Shown: positions 48,384-59,033, counted from the first letter of the stretch. The stretch is DNA of 64,000 nucleotides from Pycnococcus provasolii (GCA_938743325.2 OW568901.1:248001-312000), one strand, 5' to 3'. Numbers and translations: made by a program. Notes: a model not told the origin generated them from the sequence alone.

Positions 48384-50075
48384 TTACATTTTCTGTTCCA
48401 CACGGCGCTCCTGTGCTTCTTCCTCGTCGTCGCCATCGTCGGCGGCGTCAGCCACTAGTCCGGCTGCGCGCCTCTTTGCGCGCTTCTTTTCGATCCCTCG
48501 TTCCCATCGAATGCGAAACTTTAGGTACAGGAGTAGAGCAGCACGCGCATCCTCCGCAGGATGGTGGCCTTGGTCGCTCGTCTGAATGCGGTGCCCGAGA
48601 AAGCTGAGAGTGAGGTTCTTTAGCCGACGTGGACGGCCACGGTACGTCAAAGGGCCGTACGTCGCGGTGTCGCGCGTCTGCGATTTCGGGTGTGTCATCT
48701 GAAGAGCCTTTAGGTCACTGTCAAGCTGATGTCCGACGAGCAGCTTGCCGCGAAGAAGGGCACGAACGCGCGCCTGCACGTCGTCGAACGGCGGTGCGCC
48801 GCGCACGTGCTTTTGCTCGACTCCCGAGCACCACGTGCGATAGTCCGTGATGAGCCGAAGATCGCCTACAGCATTGCAGTACGTGTCGATCAAAATCGTT
48901 CCCGCGCCATCAATCACACACGCTCGCGCAAGAACGCTGTCAATGCCGCCAGGACCGACGCCCACCATTTCGCAGTCGAGAGCGACGACTTCGCTCGCAA
49001 ATGCCAGCGTCGTGCGTGGTATCAGATGCGAGAGACTGTCACCCGATGACGCATCATCGGCGTCATCGTCATGCTTACCTTGACTACTTGTGCGCGACTT
49101 TGGCGTGACGAAGCTTGCGGCATCGCGGCACTCCGTCTCAAGCAACGATCCTTGTTCCTTTTCACCACCACCAAGGGTGCCCATGATGAGCGATGTGAGG
49201 CATGCACGCGAGCACGTGCGATTTCCTGCTTGCAGATCACCCGGGGCACGCTTGCCGATAGCCACGCGCGACGCAGCCGCCTTTGCAAGCTGATCAGCCA
49301 TCTCGTTGCGCGTCACACCCTTGTGAGCCGTGACGTACGCAAACCGCGTGGATGCGCCGCACGTCGCGCGCAGCTCGAGCAGAAGAGCGAGTTCCGCGAG
49401 CAGCGCGTAGTGCGCGGCACGAGTGTGCTCAGGTACAGCGCCAAGTTTCCCTCGTCCAGTCCCATCGCCGTGGCGGTCGCTGTTGTCGTTGGCGTACGCA
49501 ACCGCCGCGACGGACAGAAGGGTGGTTCTTGAGTCGCTTAAGATTCGCACGTTCTGATGGAGCGGTTGTCTGGCGAGGCTGAGGAGCACCGCGAACATCT
49601 CGACGACGTTGTTGTCGCTGGTTTCGTGACGTCTGCAGCTGTGGCTCCCAAGTGGCGTGAGCGTGTGGTCGTGCAGCGCCACGGACGCGTTTGCACTGTG
49701 TGATCGCGCCACGAAGATTCCCACGCCGCCGTGCGCCTCTTGGTTGACGGACCCGTCAACGAATATGTCGAGGAGGGAGGAGGGTGAGACTTTTCCTCCT
49801 CCATGACCATGACTCGCTGATGCGACAGCTTTCGACGCCGACTTCGCATTCACCTTAATGCGAGAGGAGGCGGATGATGAGATGGAATTTAGATGTAACC
49901 CCAGACATCGAAACTGGGAAAGCGAGAGAGAGAGAGAAAGCAGGTACGAAGCCAAATACCCTAGTGAACATGATGACCTGACGAGGGCGAGGTGCACCAA
50001 GTACACGCCTAAAAGACGGACAACATCGTTGGCATTGGCGCGGAGCATGCTGGTACCACCACTGGTGTGCGACAC
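48384..50075 (-). CDS. RNase HI - 3'-5' exonuclease (REXO4/ISG20-type) fusion
   Basis: 563 residues. The N-terminal part is hydrophobic and Ser-rich and could be a targeting sequence; an internal ATG at 50048 is an alternative start. An RNase HI domain follows, with the catalytic Asp in FVDGSVN (about 107), Glu in NNVVEMFA (about 159), Asp in ILSDSRT (about 181), and HKGVTRNEMADQLAK near its end. A DEDDh exonuclease domain occupies the C-terminal half: VVALDCEMVGVG (about 364), VGHQLDSDLKAL and HHPAEDARAALLLYL, the REXO4/ISG20 signature set. The basic tail RRLKNLT and KKRAKRRA could bind RNA. One enzyme could thus cut RNA in RNA-DNA hybrids and trim 3' ends. The fusion is read from one uninterrupted exon. 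Confidence 0.88.
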   Translation of the reverse strand: MSHTSGGTSMLRANANDVVRLLGVYLVHLALVRSSCSLGYLASYLLSLSLSLSQFRCLGLHLNSISSSASSRIKVNAKSASKAVASASHGHGGGKVSPSSLLDIFVDGSVNQEAHGGVGIFVARSHSANASVALHDHTLTPLGSHSCRRHETSDNNVVEMFAVLLSLARQPLHQNVRILSDSRTTLLSVAAVAYANDNSDRHGDGTGRGKLGAVPEHTRAAHYALLAELALLLELRATCGASTRFAYVTAHKGVTRNEMADQLAKAAASRVAIGKRAPGDLQAGNRTCSRACLTSLIMGTLGGGEKEQGSLLETECRDAASFVTPKSRTSSQGKHDDDADDASSGDSLSHLIPRTTLAFASEVVALDCEMVGVGPGGIDSVLARACVIDGAGTILIDTYCNAVGDLRLITDYRTWCSGVEQKHVRGAPPFDDVQARVRALLRGKLLVGHQLDSDLKALQMTHPKSQTRDTATYGPLTYRGRPRRLKNLTLSFLGHRIQTSDQGHHPAEDARAALLLYLKFRIRWERGIEKKRAKRRAAGLVADAADDGDDEEEAQERRVEQKM

Positions 50076-50325
50076 TGTCAGAGCGAAAACGACGAAAATG
50101 GCGGAAATGGGTGTCGGCGGCGAAACCTACTGGTGACTGGGGGATCTGTAACCCCTAATCGTTACCCGAAACCCGAATCGATATATGTACCATTTGGGAT
50201 TTTTGTTGTTTTTCTATATATTTTTATAAATATGTTTCTTGTTTGATAGACTATCTTACACAAGGAATATTCAAAGGGTCTATGCACTCCTTTTTCATAT
50301 CATAGATTATTCTCGTTGTAGTATT

Positions 50326-53300
50326 CTACGCAAGCTCTGCTGTGCCAGCCTTGCTCGAACCGCCGAAGGATTCCAGACGCGGCTCCAAAGGCTCGTCTCG
50401 CTTGAAAGCAGGAGTAGGAGAAAATGAGGCAAACTCGGAGAGACGACTTGATGGTAGAGTCGTATTCTCGCGCAGGTCGACGTCCACGCCATTCGCAACG
50501 TGCGAAGCGAGCAGATCGCGAGCGGAAGACACGCCGGATGCGCTCGCGTTCACATTGGAAAGCTTCAGGCTGCGCAACGAAGAAAGGGACGCCGCAGCTG
50601 CGGCGACGACAGCCAAGCCTTCGTCACACAACGAATTCCAGCTCAGATCAAGGCGCTGCAGAGCGCAATCGCTGCCCCCGACGTCCGCCATCAGAGTTTC
50701 AGCGTGCACGGTACTGAAGCTATTCCAGCGCGCGGCTATCGACTTCAGGTGATTCTTCTGCACCTCCAGGAGCTTTCCAAGACTTCGCGCGCTTGCCACG
50801 GCGGCGCGATTCGAAGAAATGTCCAACTCCTCCAGGGTACCAAGAAGCTGCATCGAATCGATAAGAGGACTTAGCGACGCGTCCGTGAGATTGTTTTCGG
50901 CAACGGAAAATCGACGAATGCGCTGGTGGTGATGCCGCGCGCCCTCGTGACCTCTGCGCACGCGCCCGGCGTGAGTGACAAAATCAAAAAATTGCGTGAG
51001 CGCATTTGCGCCGCGGCTGCCGATCAGGTTCCCGTCAAGCACGAGAACCTCGAGAGGGAAGTGGTCGCAGTCAAGAAGTGCCTTGACGAGTGCCTCACAT
51101 CCGTCCGGCCCGATTTTCGTGTGCACGAGCTCAATGTGAGTGAGATCGAACCGCAGGTTGTACCCTTGCGCGTAACCAGCCTTCATGAAACGATCCATCG
51201 GATTTAAGTGCGTGCTTTCCTCTTGCACGTCCGTGTGATCGGCAATGGCAGCTCCAAGCTTTGCCCGTGCCTCGTACTCATGTTCCGTTTGCTGCACCGT
51301 GTTGCGCACTAACAGCGACGTGTCATTCATGTAGCGCGCACGCTCGATGAGGGAGACGCTGCCGTTCCTGCTCGACTCTGCGGCAAGGCTATCATTCGCC
51401 GGGAGATTCGTTGTGTCAGGAGGAAGCCCCACATCCTTTCGCCAGGCGTCTGTGAGATTGGGCACCTTCGGTGCCTGTTTCGCCCGACTCCCTGTACGCT
51501 GTCCGCTGCGCCGCGTCAAGTCAAGGTGCCACTCAGCCTCGCCAAACTCTTCGTGAATGTTGATATTCTCGTCCGAAACTCGAATGAGCGTCGATGCAGC
51601 CGACGCGCCATCACCGATGTGTGTCTCGCTGAGCGCCTCTGCCAGCGCCTTCATGCCAGACGGGCCGAGATGATAGCCTGTGACGCGCAGCTCGTTCTTC
51701 TCGAGCTGCCGCACGATCGAATTCGACGGCGCAACGCCGTGACGATTGCACGCCCTGCCGTAAGCCGCGAACGGCGCGCACCACGCGTCGTATTCCTCGC
51801 AGCTGTCGTTGTCGATATCAGCGAGAAAGTCGAATGCGATTTTCTTGTCCTTCTCGTCGTGTCTTCCGTCATTGGTGCTCCACTGCCTGCGCAGGTGCGC
51901 GTACGGCTTATTGTTGACGCCCTTATGTATGGCATCTTGTATCCTTTGGATTTTCTCGTCATTCTCCTTCAGCTTATCCACGCCGATGTGCAAGGTTGCA
52001 CCGATTGCACGCAGCGCGCGCAATTTCTTGAAGTGCGCCCACTGGCCGATTCCAATTTCGTCCAGCGCGCCTTTCCACTTGCTACCGCCTGCTTCTTCCG
52101 AAGGCTCCGAGCTGTCGCCCGTCGGCGAATTGGGCACGGGAAGCATCATCGTGCCCAGCGCCTCCTTCTTCCTCCTTTCGTGATCGAGCTGCCGCTGCCT
52201 CGCCTGCTCGTCGTACTTGGCACGGTCGATGAACAGCAGCGAGTCGACGACGCGCGCCGCATTCCACGGCGCCCAGAGCGCGGAGTGCTTCTCTCCCTCC
52301 TCGCGGCGGTGGGGTGAAGTCTCACGCGCCATCGACGCGGAGCGGTATTTGCGCTCCAAGCGCGCGACGATGCTTCCTCGCCTTTCGCGCCTCGTTCCTG
52401 GATCTGCCTGCGCCTGCGCGTTGTTTTCTTTCGCGGCGGTTCGCGCCTCCTCGTTCTTCGCGAGCCGCTCTCTCGCGCCCCCGTGTCCTTGGTGGGTGGC
52501 AGCAGCCATGAGCGCCTGACGGCGCCGTCTGCTCGCCTCCTCGCTTTCTCTGGCTGTGAGTGCGCCGTATGCGGCGGCGAGCACCCTGGCTGGCCTCTTC
52601 GCTGCGCGCGACGTCGAGTCTGCGGCTGTTGCGGATGCGTGCATAGACCTCACAAAGTCGGAGAAGGAGAAGTTCTTGAGTCGGTCAAGCAGCTCGCAGA
52701 GCGCGTCGAGTTCTTCGCGCGTCATGGTTTTGCACAGTTTCCCGAGTTGCGCCGCCGCGAACTTGTCTCCCGTGCACAGTACGTGTAGCTGCGCCTGAAC
52801 GTGCGTGACAGACTTGAGTGCAAGTTGTCCGACTTGAAGTTCCGTTTCCTTGTCCATTTGTTCGTTGTTTGCGGATGGCGTCCCAAGTCTTTGGAATGCG
52901 ATGTGCGCGGCGTTGTTTCCGATTCCGATTGCGTTATCTTCCGCCGCTAGCGCGACGGCGAGCGCTTCCCTCGCTCGCCTGAGGTGTTTGACCGCGTGCG
53001 GAATCGCGACTCGCATTTGCTCGAACGCCGCAGTCACCACCTTACGCGTGTCAAGCGCGACAGTTCCCGGACGACACGAGAAGCCAGGAACATGCGTACG
53101 CGAGTGTGTCCTGCCTGCTGCAGGACCGTAAGTTCGGTCTGTGAGGGAACCACCGCCACCACCACCCGTGGCCTTCTTCTTCCCCATCAACATCCTCCTC
53201 GTGGAACTTCCAGGGGTACGAGACGAAATCGAAAAGGCCCCCCTGGAAGACCCGGACGAAGCGGGCGGGTGCGGCTGCCGAGAAGGAGGACGACTGCCGC

Positions 53301-53427
53301 CAGCAGTGCCCGTGCGTGCGGGACCAGTACCAGACTCTGCATAAGCACCATTACCACTAGGTAGTTGAAGACGAGGCAACACAGGCTTGGCAGTGACGGC
53401 ACCACTGGGACCACTGGGCGGCGCCAT
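50326..53427 (-). CDS. Leucine-rich repeat (RNI-type) protein, 1033 aa
   Basis: The N-terminal 130 residues are Pro/Ser/Gly-rich. A helical region (about 130-300) with formin-like features (QLGKLCKTMTREELDALCELLDRLKNFSFSDF) and charged coiled-coil-like helices comes next. The C-terminal third holds leucine-rich repeats of the ribonuclease-inhibitor type: LTHIELVHTKIGPDGCEALVKALL, LEVLVLDGNLIGSRGANALTQF, LEELDISSNRAAVASARSLG, LQRLDLSWNSLCDEGLAVVAAA and LRSLKLSNVNASASGVSSARD. Such repeats mediate protein binding. I cannot assign a role. There is no signal peptide. TGTAA lies shortly after the stop on the transcribed strand. Confidence 0.82.
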   Translation of the reverse strand: MAPPSGPSGAVTAKPVLPRLQLPSGNGAYAESGTGPARTGTAGGSRPPSRQPHPPASSGSSRGAFSISSRTPGSSTRRMLMGKKKATGGGGGGSLTDRTYGPAAGRTHSRTHVPGFSCRPGTVALDTRKVVTAAFEQMRVAIPHAVKHLRRAREALAVALAAEDNAIGIGNNAAHIAFQRLGTPSANNEQMDKETELQVGQLALKSVTHVQAQLHVLCTGDKFAAAQLGKLCKTMTREELDALCELLDRLKNFSFSDFVRSMHASATAADSTSRAAKRPARVLAAAYGALTARESEEASRRRRQALMAAATHQGHGGARERLAKNEEARTAAKENNAQAQADPGTRRERRGSIVARLERKYRSASMARETSPHRREEGEKHSALWAPWNAARVVDSLLFIDRAKYDEQARQRQLDHERRKKEALGTMMLPVPNSPTGDSSEPSEEAGGSKWKGALDEIGIGQWAHFKKLRALRAIGATLHIGVDKLKENDEKIQRIQDAIHKGVNNKPYAHLRRQWSTNDGRHDEKDKKIAFDFLADIDNDSCEEYDAWCAPFAAYGRACNRHGVAPSNSIVRQLEKNELRVTGYHLGPSGMKALAEALSETHIGDGASAASTLIRVSDENINIHEEFGEAEWHLDLTRRSGQRTGSRAKQAPKVPNLTDAWRKDVGLPPDTTNLPANDSLAAESSRNGSVSLIERARYMNDTSLLVRNTVQQTEHEYEARAKLGAAIADHTDVQEESTHLNPMDRFMKAGYAQGYNLRFDLTHIELVHTKIGPDGCEALVKALLDCDHFPLEVLVLDGNLIGSRGANALTQFFDFVTHAGRVRRGHEGARHHHQRIRRFSVAENNLTDASLSPLIDSMQLLGTLEELDISSNRAAVASARSLGKLLEVQKNHLKSIAARWNSFSTVHAETLMADVGGSDCALQRLDLSWNSLCDEGLAVVAAAAASLSSLRSLKLSNVNASASGVSSARDLLASHVANGVDVDLRENTTLPSSRLSEFASFSPTPAFKRDEPLEPRLESFGGSSKAGTAELA

Positions 53428-53830
53428 AGATGGTTGTTATTGCTATGAAGTGCTTCTTAGTGCGCCTTAACGACTGTATCCGAGCAAGCGAGCTCGAAAT
53501 ACTCACACAGCTCACACACAAGCAAGCCAGAGCTCACACAGCACACAATGAAGAGCTCACAGCTCACACACAGGAGTGATGCTCGCAGCTCCCGCACGAA
53601 ACGACAGCAAGAGGTACGTTCCTGTACGTAACACGCCGGCCACGGTATCACGAGTGTGTCTCGAATGAGTGTCGCTCGCTCGCTCGCTTAGATACACACG
53701 GGGCACCCAGTACTGATACACTGATGAGCCGAGTGTGTCTCGAATACACTTAAGGAGGGAGGCTCAACAAGACTCGAGAGCCACAACAAGGCTGCTTGAG
53801 CCAAATGTTCGAGCTGGACCGATGCTGTGG

Positions 53831-53858
53831 TTGCTGCTGCTCGCTGCTGCCGCTGCTC

Positions 53859-53890
<32 letters not shown>
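53831..53890. repeat. CTG-type trinucleotide repeat
   Basis: Imperfect then pure CTG/TGC units, about 18 triplets, in non-coding sequence. Confidence 0.92.
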
Positions 53891-53897
<7 letters not shown>

Positions 53898-54634
53898 TGC
53901 TCCAAAGCTGCTGCTAAAAAGTTGCTGTAAGGAGGCTCAACAAGACACCAGGCTGCAACTTAAGCGCTCGCCCTCAAGTAATACGCCTTAAGAGACTCGC
54001 ACAACAAGGCCGCACAATAAGCCGAGGCTCGCACGTAATACGCCGAGAACAGATTCGCACAGCAAGGCTGCTTATATAAGCCGTTGAGAGGCTCGCCACA
54101 ACGATGTTGTTGTTGACAAATCAAGACGTTCCGGAGGGCGGTCCCCCTGGGGTGGAGTGTTTTTTCTTCCCCCTGCGGTTGGTTTCTTCAACCTCGTGCT
54201 TCTGTGCCAGGACTCCAGGAGCCTGTTTTCTTGCGTGGGAAGAAACAGTCCCGTGGGAATATCCCCCCTTGAGAATACTTCTCGCTTGGTTGGGGCCCGC
54301 CCATGACCGGCATGGAGGAGCTCCCAATTGCAATTGGGATGGACAGAACGGCAAAAGAAAGAAAGAAAAAAACAAGGGAACGGGTTGACCGGAATAATAC
54401 AGTAATAAACGACACGGAATACTACCTTAAACGACATGCATGGATGAAACAAACGACTGATGATAGACTAATAATTTACTGTAAGGGCCTTTTATCATCC
54501 GACGGATCAGAGCAACATCAGGCTGGCTGTCAGGAGGTCGGTCCTTTGGGCCTTTTTTAAGGTAGTGTTTTTTTTCTTCGAAGGGTCACGTCGGATGGAA
54601 ATCATCTGCCCAGGCGGTGAGGACGGATCCTCGC

Positions 54635-54722
54635 ATTAGGGTTAGGGTATTAGGGTTAGGGTTAGGGTTAGGGTTAGGGTTAGGGTTAGGGTTAGGGTTA
54701 GGGTTAGGGTTAGGATTAGGGT
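54635..54722 (+). repeat. Longest interstitial TTAGGG array (about 14 units)
   Basis: Eleven uninterrupted TTAGGG units with a variant at each end, 118 bp before the ATG of the next gene and in sense orientation. Confidence 0.97.
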
Positions 54723-54840
54723 CCGGCCTGCTTTGCCAAAATTGGTTTCCCTCCCAACCTTCCGGACCCTGTCCTGTCCAAACGCACGCTCGTGCTCCAT
54801 CATCGTTTCGCTTTTTTTATTAAGCTTAGCTCGAGCTGCC

Positions 54841-57800
54841 ATGGAGCAGGAGCAGTCGTCGTCGCCTGCGTCATCGTCGTCGGCGTCTTTGCCTTTGTCA
54901 CGTGCTCGCAGTGAAGTGCGTCGTCATTCTGAACCTGTGTCAGAAAGACACGTGTTTGTGTTTGGCGACGACGACGACGGTAATGGTGGTGGTGGTTTTT
55001 CCAGTTCTCGGTATCAGCCGGTATCAGCCGCTCTCAGTGAACCTCGACAACCTCGGCGCAACATCGCGGACCTGCGCTTCGAACGCAACAATTCGGACAG
55101 CAGCGAGAATAATATCAGCAACCCAGCCACGCCGGTGTCGCCAGCATCAGTCAGCCTCACCACGTCTCCGGAGACAAACCGGAAGTCCCCCGCAAACCTG
55201 CACCACCCGCTCTCGCGACGGAAAAGCAGCCAGAGCCCAGGGGGCATGTCGTTCGTTCGCGACGTCGCTCCGCACGCGAAAGCACGACTGCTGGAACCCG
55301 ACTTCTGGAGCAACCTGCCGCTCGCATCGCAGGCGTTCCTCATGCTGTGCGCCGCTGGAACCATCATGTGCCTCGTGTACGCCGTTTACCTGCTGACAAA
55401 CAAAGACGTGCGAGCACGACACCCAGGATCCGTCGCCGACCAGCTTGCCACATTTCTCATCGCCACCGCCGTCGCGTACATGTGCCTCGTGCTTGACGCC
55501 GTGCGCAACGAGAACGCGTTCCAGCTCTTGCTCAGCGTCGGTTTCGAGCTCGCGATGGCGCTGCGCGCAGCCCTGCTCATTCTCAGCTATGAGCCAACGG
55601 ATGCAGAGGCGGGAATCCTCGTCGTCGGCTCGCTCATGCAAGTGGGCGTCATCATGCTCGCGAGAACGACGTATCGGCAATTCGGATGGCGCATCTACTC
55701 GCGATGTGCCGTGGACCTGAGAGATCACGACGCAGAACAGCTCAGGGAGAGATTTCTCAACACGCAGCGCCTGTACACAGCCATCAAGGTGGACATTGCC
55801 CTGCTCTTGCTCACGTGCCTTGTGGGAGCGACGGGCGCGATTTACGACGAGACGATCGCACGCGAGGACTCGACGTGGCTTGCGCTCCTGCTTGCAGGTG
55901 TTGGCGCAAACACCGTGCAGGCTGCGTGCGCAATCTGCGCCGCACGCCTTGAGAGTCGCGCGTTTCTTCGCGCCGCGCTCATCTTGGCGCCGCTCGCGCT
56001 GGCTTACACGGCGATGTGCATCTCCGCCGCCGTCATGCAAAAACTCATCAGCAGCGACCTCAGTCCGGCATACATGGTTGTCGCGTGCATCCTCTTCACC
56101 GCGAACCGCGTTCTCGTGCTGCACACTCTGCTGCAGCGCGCAAAGACGTGGCGTATTGACTCTCTGAGTAATGTGGAGTCGCTCGTGGGCATGGGATTCA
56201 AAAAGTCTCTGGCGGCTGTGCTTGGGATCGGATCGACAGGGCGCACGTCACCATCGTCGTCGCGAAAAAATGGCGAAGAGAAGATCTCGCCACGCGATAA
56301 GTCGTCGCCGCCTGGCGAGTTCTCGCAGGCTGTGGCAGGGACGCTCATGGACGAGCCGAAAGGCCCGCGTCTCACGTTCTACTCAGCAGCCCAAATGGCG
56401 CGCACGGTTGCCATCTTTCAGTCCGCCGTCAAGCGAGGTAAGGTTGACACCGAGCGCAAACGTCGGGTCAGCGATCACATGAAAAGCCGCGGCTTGATGG
56501 AGCGCCTGAAAAGCTTGCCAAAGGTTCTGAGACCGCTCGTCTTTGGCGTGTGGGTGCGCAAGCTAAATGCCAGGCAGTACGCTCAGATCTTGAACGAGGC
56601 GCAGGTTGGTGAACTGCCGACTGTGGCGCCAGACGCACGGTATTCGTCGGACGGAAGCGACAACAACGATCCATCTGTGCTTTCGCGCTTCAAGGCATTG
56701 TGGCGTCGCGCATTCGCCGGCAGCGCCTCCGGTGAGCTTTCGCGTGCAGTCTCTCGCCGCATAACATCTGCATTTGGGGTTGCTTCTGCCCACGTGGGCA
56801 AGCGCCGCTTCTTCCAGCTTGCCGCCGACGGCACGATGCTTCGCTGGGCGTGGGAAAAGTACGTTCTTCTGCACTACATCGACGATGTTGCTTCTGACGA
56901 GGATACACGGACCATTTCCATCTCGTTCGTGCTCGGCGTTGATCCTCCTCTCAACCTTCAATTTGACGACGCGAAGACGCACTTGGCGTGGGCTGCAGGC
57001 TTGATGTATCTGCTAAGTGTCGGCGGCGAGATACACGGCATTAACGAGGAGGAAGGGGAGGATGGCGGCGGCAAGCAGGAGTGGCAAGCTGACTTGCCAT
57101 CAGCCATACAGCTTGATGCTATGCTCAAGTCTCAGCGCAAGGAAAAGGTTAGTCAGGTTTGGAACAATAAGCCGTCGACGCGCCTTTCGAGCTATCTGAA
57201 TATAGACGTTCTGCGAGACAAGGATAAGGGAAGCAGGGGTCCTACGCCTAAGCATGGAAGCACTCCCACGAAATTTTCACAGCGTTCGTTGAGATCGAAT
57301 AGCGCGATCATGAAGGCCAACAGCATCAGGGAGGATGAGGAGGAAGGTGGTGATGGTGGTGGTGACGGGAGTGAGCGTGCTGAACGGGAGAATGATGATG
57401 GCACCGAAGCGAAGCAGGATTTGGGTAAGCCGCCTTCTGTGCCAGGCTTGCGGCCAATCAAGACGAAAGCTGACTCCTTGCCGTCCGGTGCGTCGTCGCG
57501 ACGCTCTGACACATCTTCTGACGAGGGCAGCGGCATGCTTTCGCCGTCGCGGTCGTCGTCCGGCCTTACGGTGTTTCAGCCGCCGAGTCCGAGAACGGCG
57601 TACAGGCAGTACGTTGCCGCCAGCTTGCAGGTGCTGCGCACATCATCGAATGATGTCAAACTCGGCCGATTTTTGGGTGGTGGAGCGGAGGGTCAGGTGT
57701 TCACCGCTACGCTGAAAGGCTCGCCTGTGGTGGTGAAGTTCACCGGCCCTGCCGAGGCGACGATGAGCGCTTTTGCAACGCATCCACCTCACGAAAATAT

Positions 57801-58629
57801 CGTGGCGATGCGCGGCGTTCTCTTCGAGGAGGAGGCTGCTGAGGTGGTTCAAAGGCACGGCGTGATGGTGGACGAGGACACGGTTGGTATCGTTTTCGAG
57901 TACTGCACGCGTGGAAGCCTTCGTAGTTTAATTTCGCATACGAAGGGTGCTCTGCTGAAGGATTCCTTCAAGACGGCGAAGCTTGTTCAGGACATTGCCG
58001 TGGCGATGGCGCATCTGCACGACCGCGCGATTCCTATTTTGCATCGGGACTTGAAGACTGCAAATGTTTTTGTGAGCCGAGGTCTTGGATTGAAAGTCGG
58101 CGACTACGGGCAGGCGAGGACGCTGGACTATAGCGGCGCCGACGACGGCAGCGGTGGTGGTGGTGGCGGCGGTGGCGGGAAAAATAACGCAAATTCGATT
58201 CTGCGACGTTCGCTTACCGCGGGCACGGTGGGAACGTGCGCGTACGCAGCCCCTGAACTGATTAGTCCTCCGGATGAGCGAGGTGCTACCACAGTTCACG
58301 ACGCTCGCGCGGCTGACGTGTACTCGTTTGGATGCGTGGTGTACGAGATGCTTACCGGCAACATTCCATTCGGTGGTAAGGACACGTGGGAAATCCAGCG
58401 TGACTATGCCATGGCGGCGGACGACGTTCATCCACTCAGCAATTGTGGTGGGTCGAGCTTACCTGCACCCACTTTTGAGAATCCGGATGAGGCGCATCCT
58501 GCAAAGCTTATGATGTGGGATTTGGTCACTCGGTGTACGCAGATGGACCTCAAGAAGCGGCCGACGTTTAACGACATCGTGGCTGTGATTGGAGATGGCT
58601 TGAGCCAAGGAACACCTGGTGGTATTTAA
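54841..58629 (+). CDS. Multi-pass membrane protein kinase (seven-TM-like region + kinase), 1262 aa
   Basis: From the ATG at 54841. A Ser-rich cytosolic-type tail (1-155) precedes about seven hydrophobic segments between residues 158 and 445, for example SQAFLMLCAAGTIMCLVYAVYL, LATFLIATAVAYMCLVL, DIALLLLTCLVGATGAIY and YMVVACILFTANRVLVLHTL. A region around residues 670-755 (KRRFFQLAADGTMLRWAWEKYVLL) resembles a PH domain. The kinase domain lies at about 938-1262: GGGAEGQVF loop, VVVKF lysine, ILHRDLKTANVF, then VGDYGQAR in place of DFG, and APELISPP. HRD and the lysine are intact; the Phe-to-Tyr change in DFG is tolerated in some active kinases. It may be a surface receptor kinase with a G-protein-receptor-like membrane part, a layout known mainly from amoebae and algae. 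Confidence 0.85.
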   Translation: MEQEQSSSPASSSSASLPLSRARSEVRRHSEPVSERHVFVFGDDDDGNGGGGFSSSRYQPVSAALSEPRQPRRNIADLRFERNNSDSSENNISNPATPVSPASVSLTTSPETNRKSPANLHHPLSRRKSSQSPGGMSFVRDVAPHAKARLLEPDFWSNLPLASQAFLMLCAAGTIMCLVYAVYLLTNKDVRARHPGSVADQLATFLIATAVAYMCLVLDAVRNENAFQLLLSVGFELAMALRAALLILSYEPTDAEAGILVVGSLMQVGVIMLARTTYRQFGWRIYSRCAVDLRDHDAEQLRERFLNTQRLYTAIKVDIALLLLTCLVGATGAIYDETIAREDSTWLALLLAGVGANTVQAACAICAARLESRAFLRAALILAPLALAYTAMCISAAVMQKLISSDLSPAYMVVACILFTANRVLVLHTLLQRAKTWRIDSLSNVESLVGMGFKKSLAAVLGIGSTGRTSPSSSRKNGEEKISPRDKSSPPGEFSQAVAGTLMDEPKGPRLTFYSAAQMARTVAIFQSAVKRGKVDTERKRRVSDHMKSRGLMERLKSLPKVLRPLVFGVWVRKLNARQYAQILNEAQVGELPTVAPDARYSSDGSDNNDPSVLSRFKALWRRAFAGSASGELSRAVSRRITSAFGVASAHVGKRRFFQLAADGTMLRWAWEKYVLLHYIDDVASDEDTRTISISFVLGVDPPLNLQFDDAKTHLAWAAGLMYLLSVGGEIHGINEEEGEDGGGKQEWQADLPSAIQLDAMLKSQRKEKVSQVWNNKPSTRLSSYLNIDVLRDKDKGSRGPTPKHGSTPTKFSQRSLRSNSAIMKANSIREDEEEGGDGGGDGSERAERENDDGTEAKQDLGKPPSVPGLRPIKTKADSLPSGASSRRSDTSSDEGSGMLSPSRSSSGLTVFQPPSPRTAYRQYVAASLQVLRTSSNDVKLGRFLGGGAEGQVFTATLKGSPVVVKFTGPAEATMSAFATHPPHENIVAMRGVLFEEEAAEVVQRHGVMVDEDTVGIVFEYCTRGSLRSLISHTKGALLKDSFKTAKLVQDIAVAMAHLHDRAIPILHRDLKTANVFVSRGLGLKVGDYGQARTLDYSGADDGSGGGGGGGGGKNNANSILRRSLTAGTVGTCAYAAPELISPPDERGATTVHDARAADVYSFGCVVYEMLTGNIPFGGKDTWEIQRDYAMAADDVHPLSNCGGSSLPAPTFENPDEAHPAKLMMWDLVTRCTQMDLKKRPTFNDIVAVIGDGLSQGTPGGI

Positions 58630-58760
58630 CTTCTAAAAAAAGTGCTGCTTGCTTGCTTGCTTGCTTGCTGATGTGTGAGAAGTGAGAGTAGTGCTTCATT
58701 GTAGAAATAATTTGTATCTGAAATTAAAGTATAAATTTATTTCCTTCTATACTTCTCAGA

Positions 58761-59002
58761 TTAGATAGACCCCTTCCTCGCCTTCTTTCCCCCACCCTGG
58801 CAGTGCCTCGAAAAACACGGTCGTCCGGTCTGCGGACTGCAAATGTAGATGCACGTCGCTCTGCGGTTTAGACACTCCGGGCAATGCCACGGCGTCTCTT
58901 GCGAGCAATACGAGCAATGCGTGCAAGCGTTTGCCGCCGTTTTCGCCAGTGAGTGATCTTCCGGCGCTTGCGACGCGTTGTCCTGCTGCGGGCCATCGGC
59001 GG

Positions 59003-59033
<31 letters not shown>

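Larger units (their letters stand above)
53428..54840. other. 1.4-kb repeat-rich intergenic region
   Basis: Between divergent genes. It contains repeated AGCTCACACA blocks (53505-53575), two copies of a 16-bp CGAGTGTGTCTCGAAT (near 53650 and 53732), a GCTC run, a CTG-type trinucleotide tract (53831-53890), loosely repeated CGCACAGCAAGGCTGCTT units (53995-54080), and the TTAGGG array. ORFs of up to 126 codons read through this but have no domain and overlap on both strands, so I do not call genes. Confidence 0.6.

Noticed and set aside
53722-53755. CTGATGAG...CTCGAAT, hammerhead-ribozyme-like core
   Set aside because: The 3' core would read GAAU instead of GAAA, stem II is unbalanced, and no complementary flanking stem is present.
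54072-54452. Minus-strand frames of up to 126 codons in the spacer before the membrane kinase
   Set aside because: Overlapping frames on both strands, no domain or signal, and AT/GC composition unlike the coding genes nearby.
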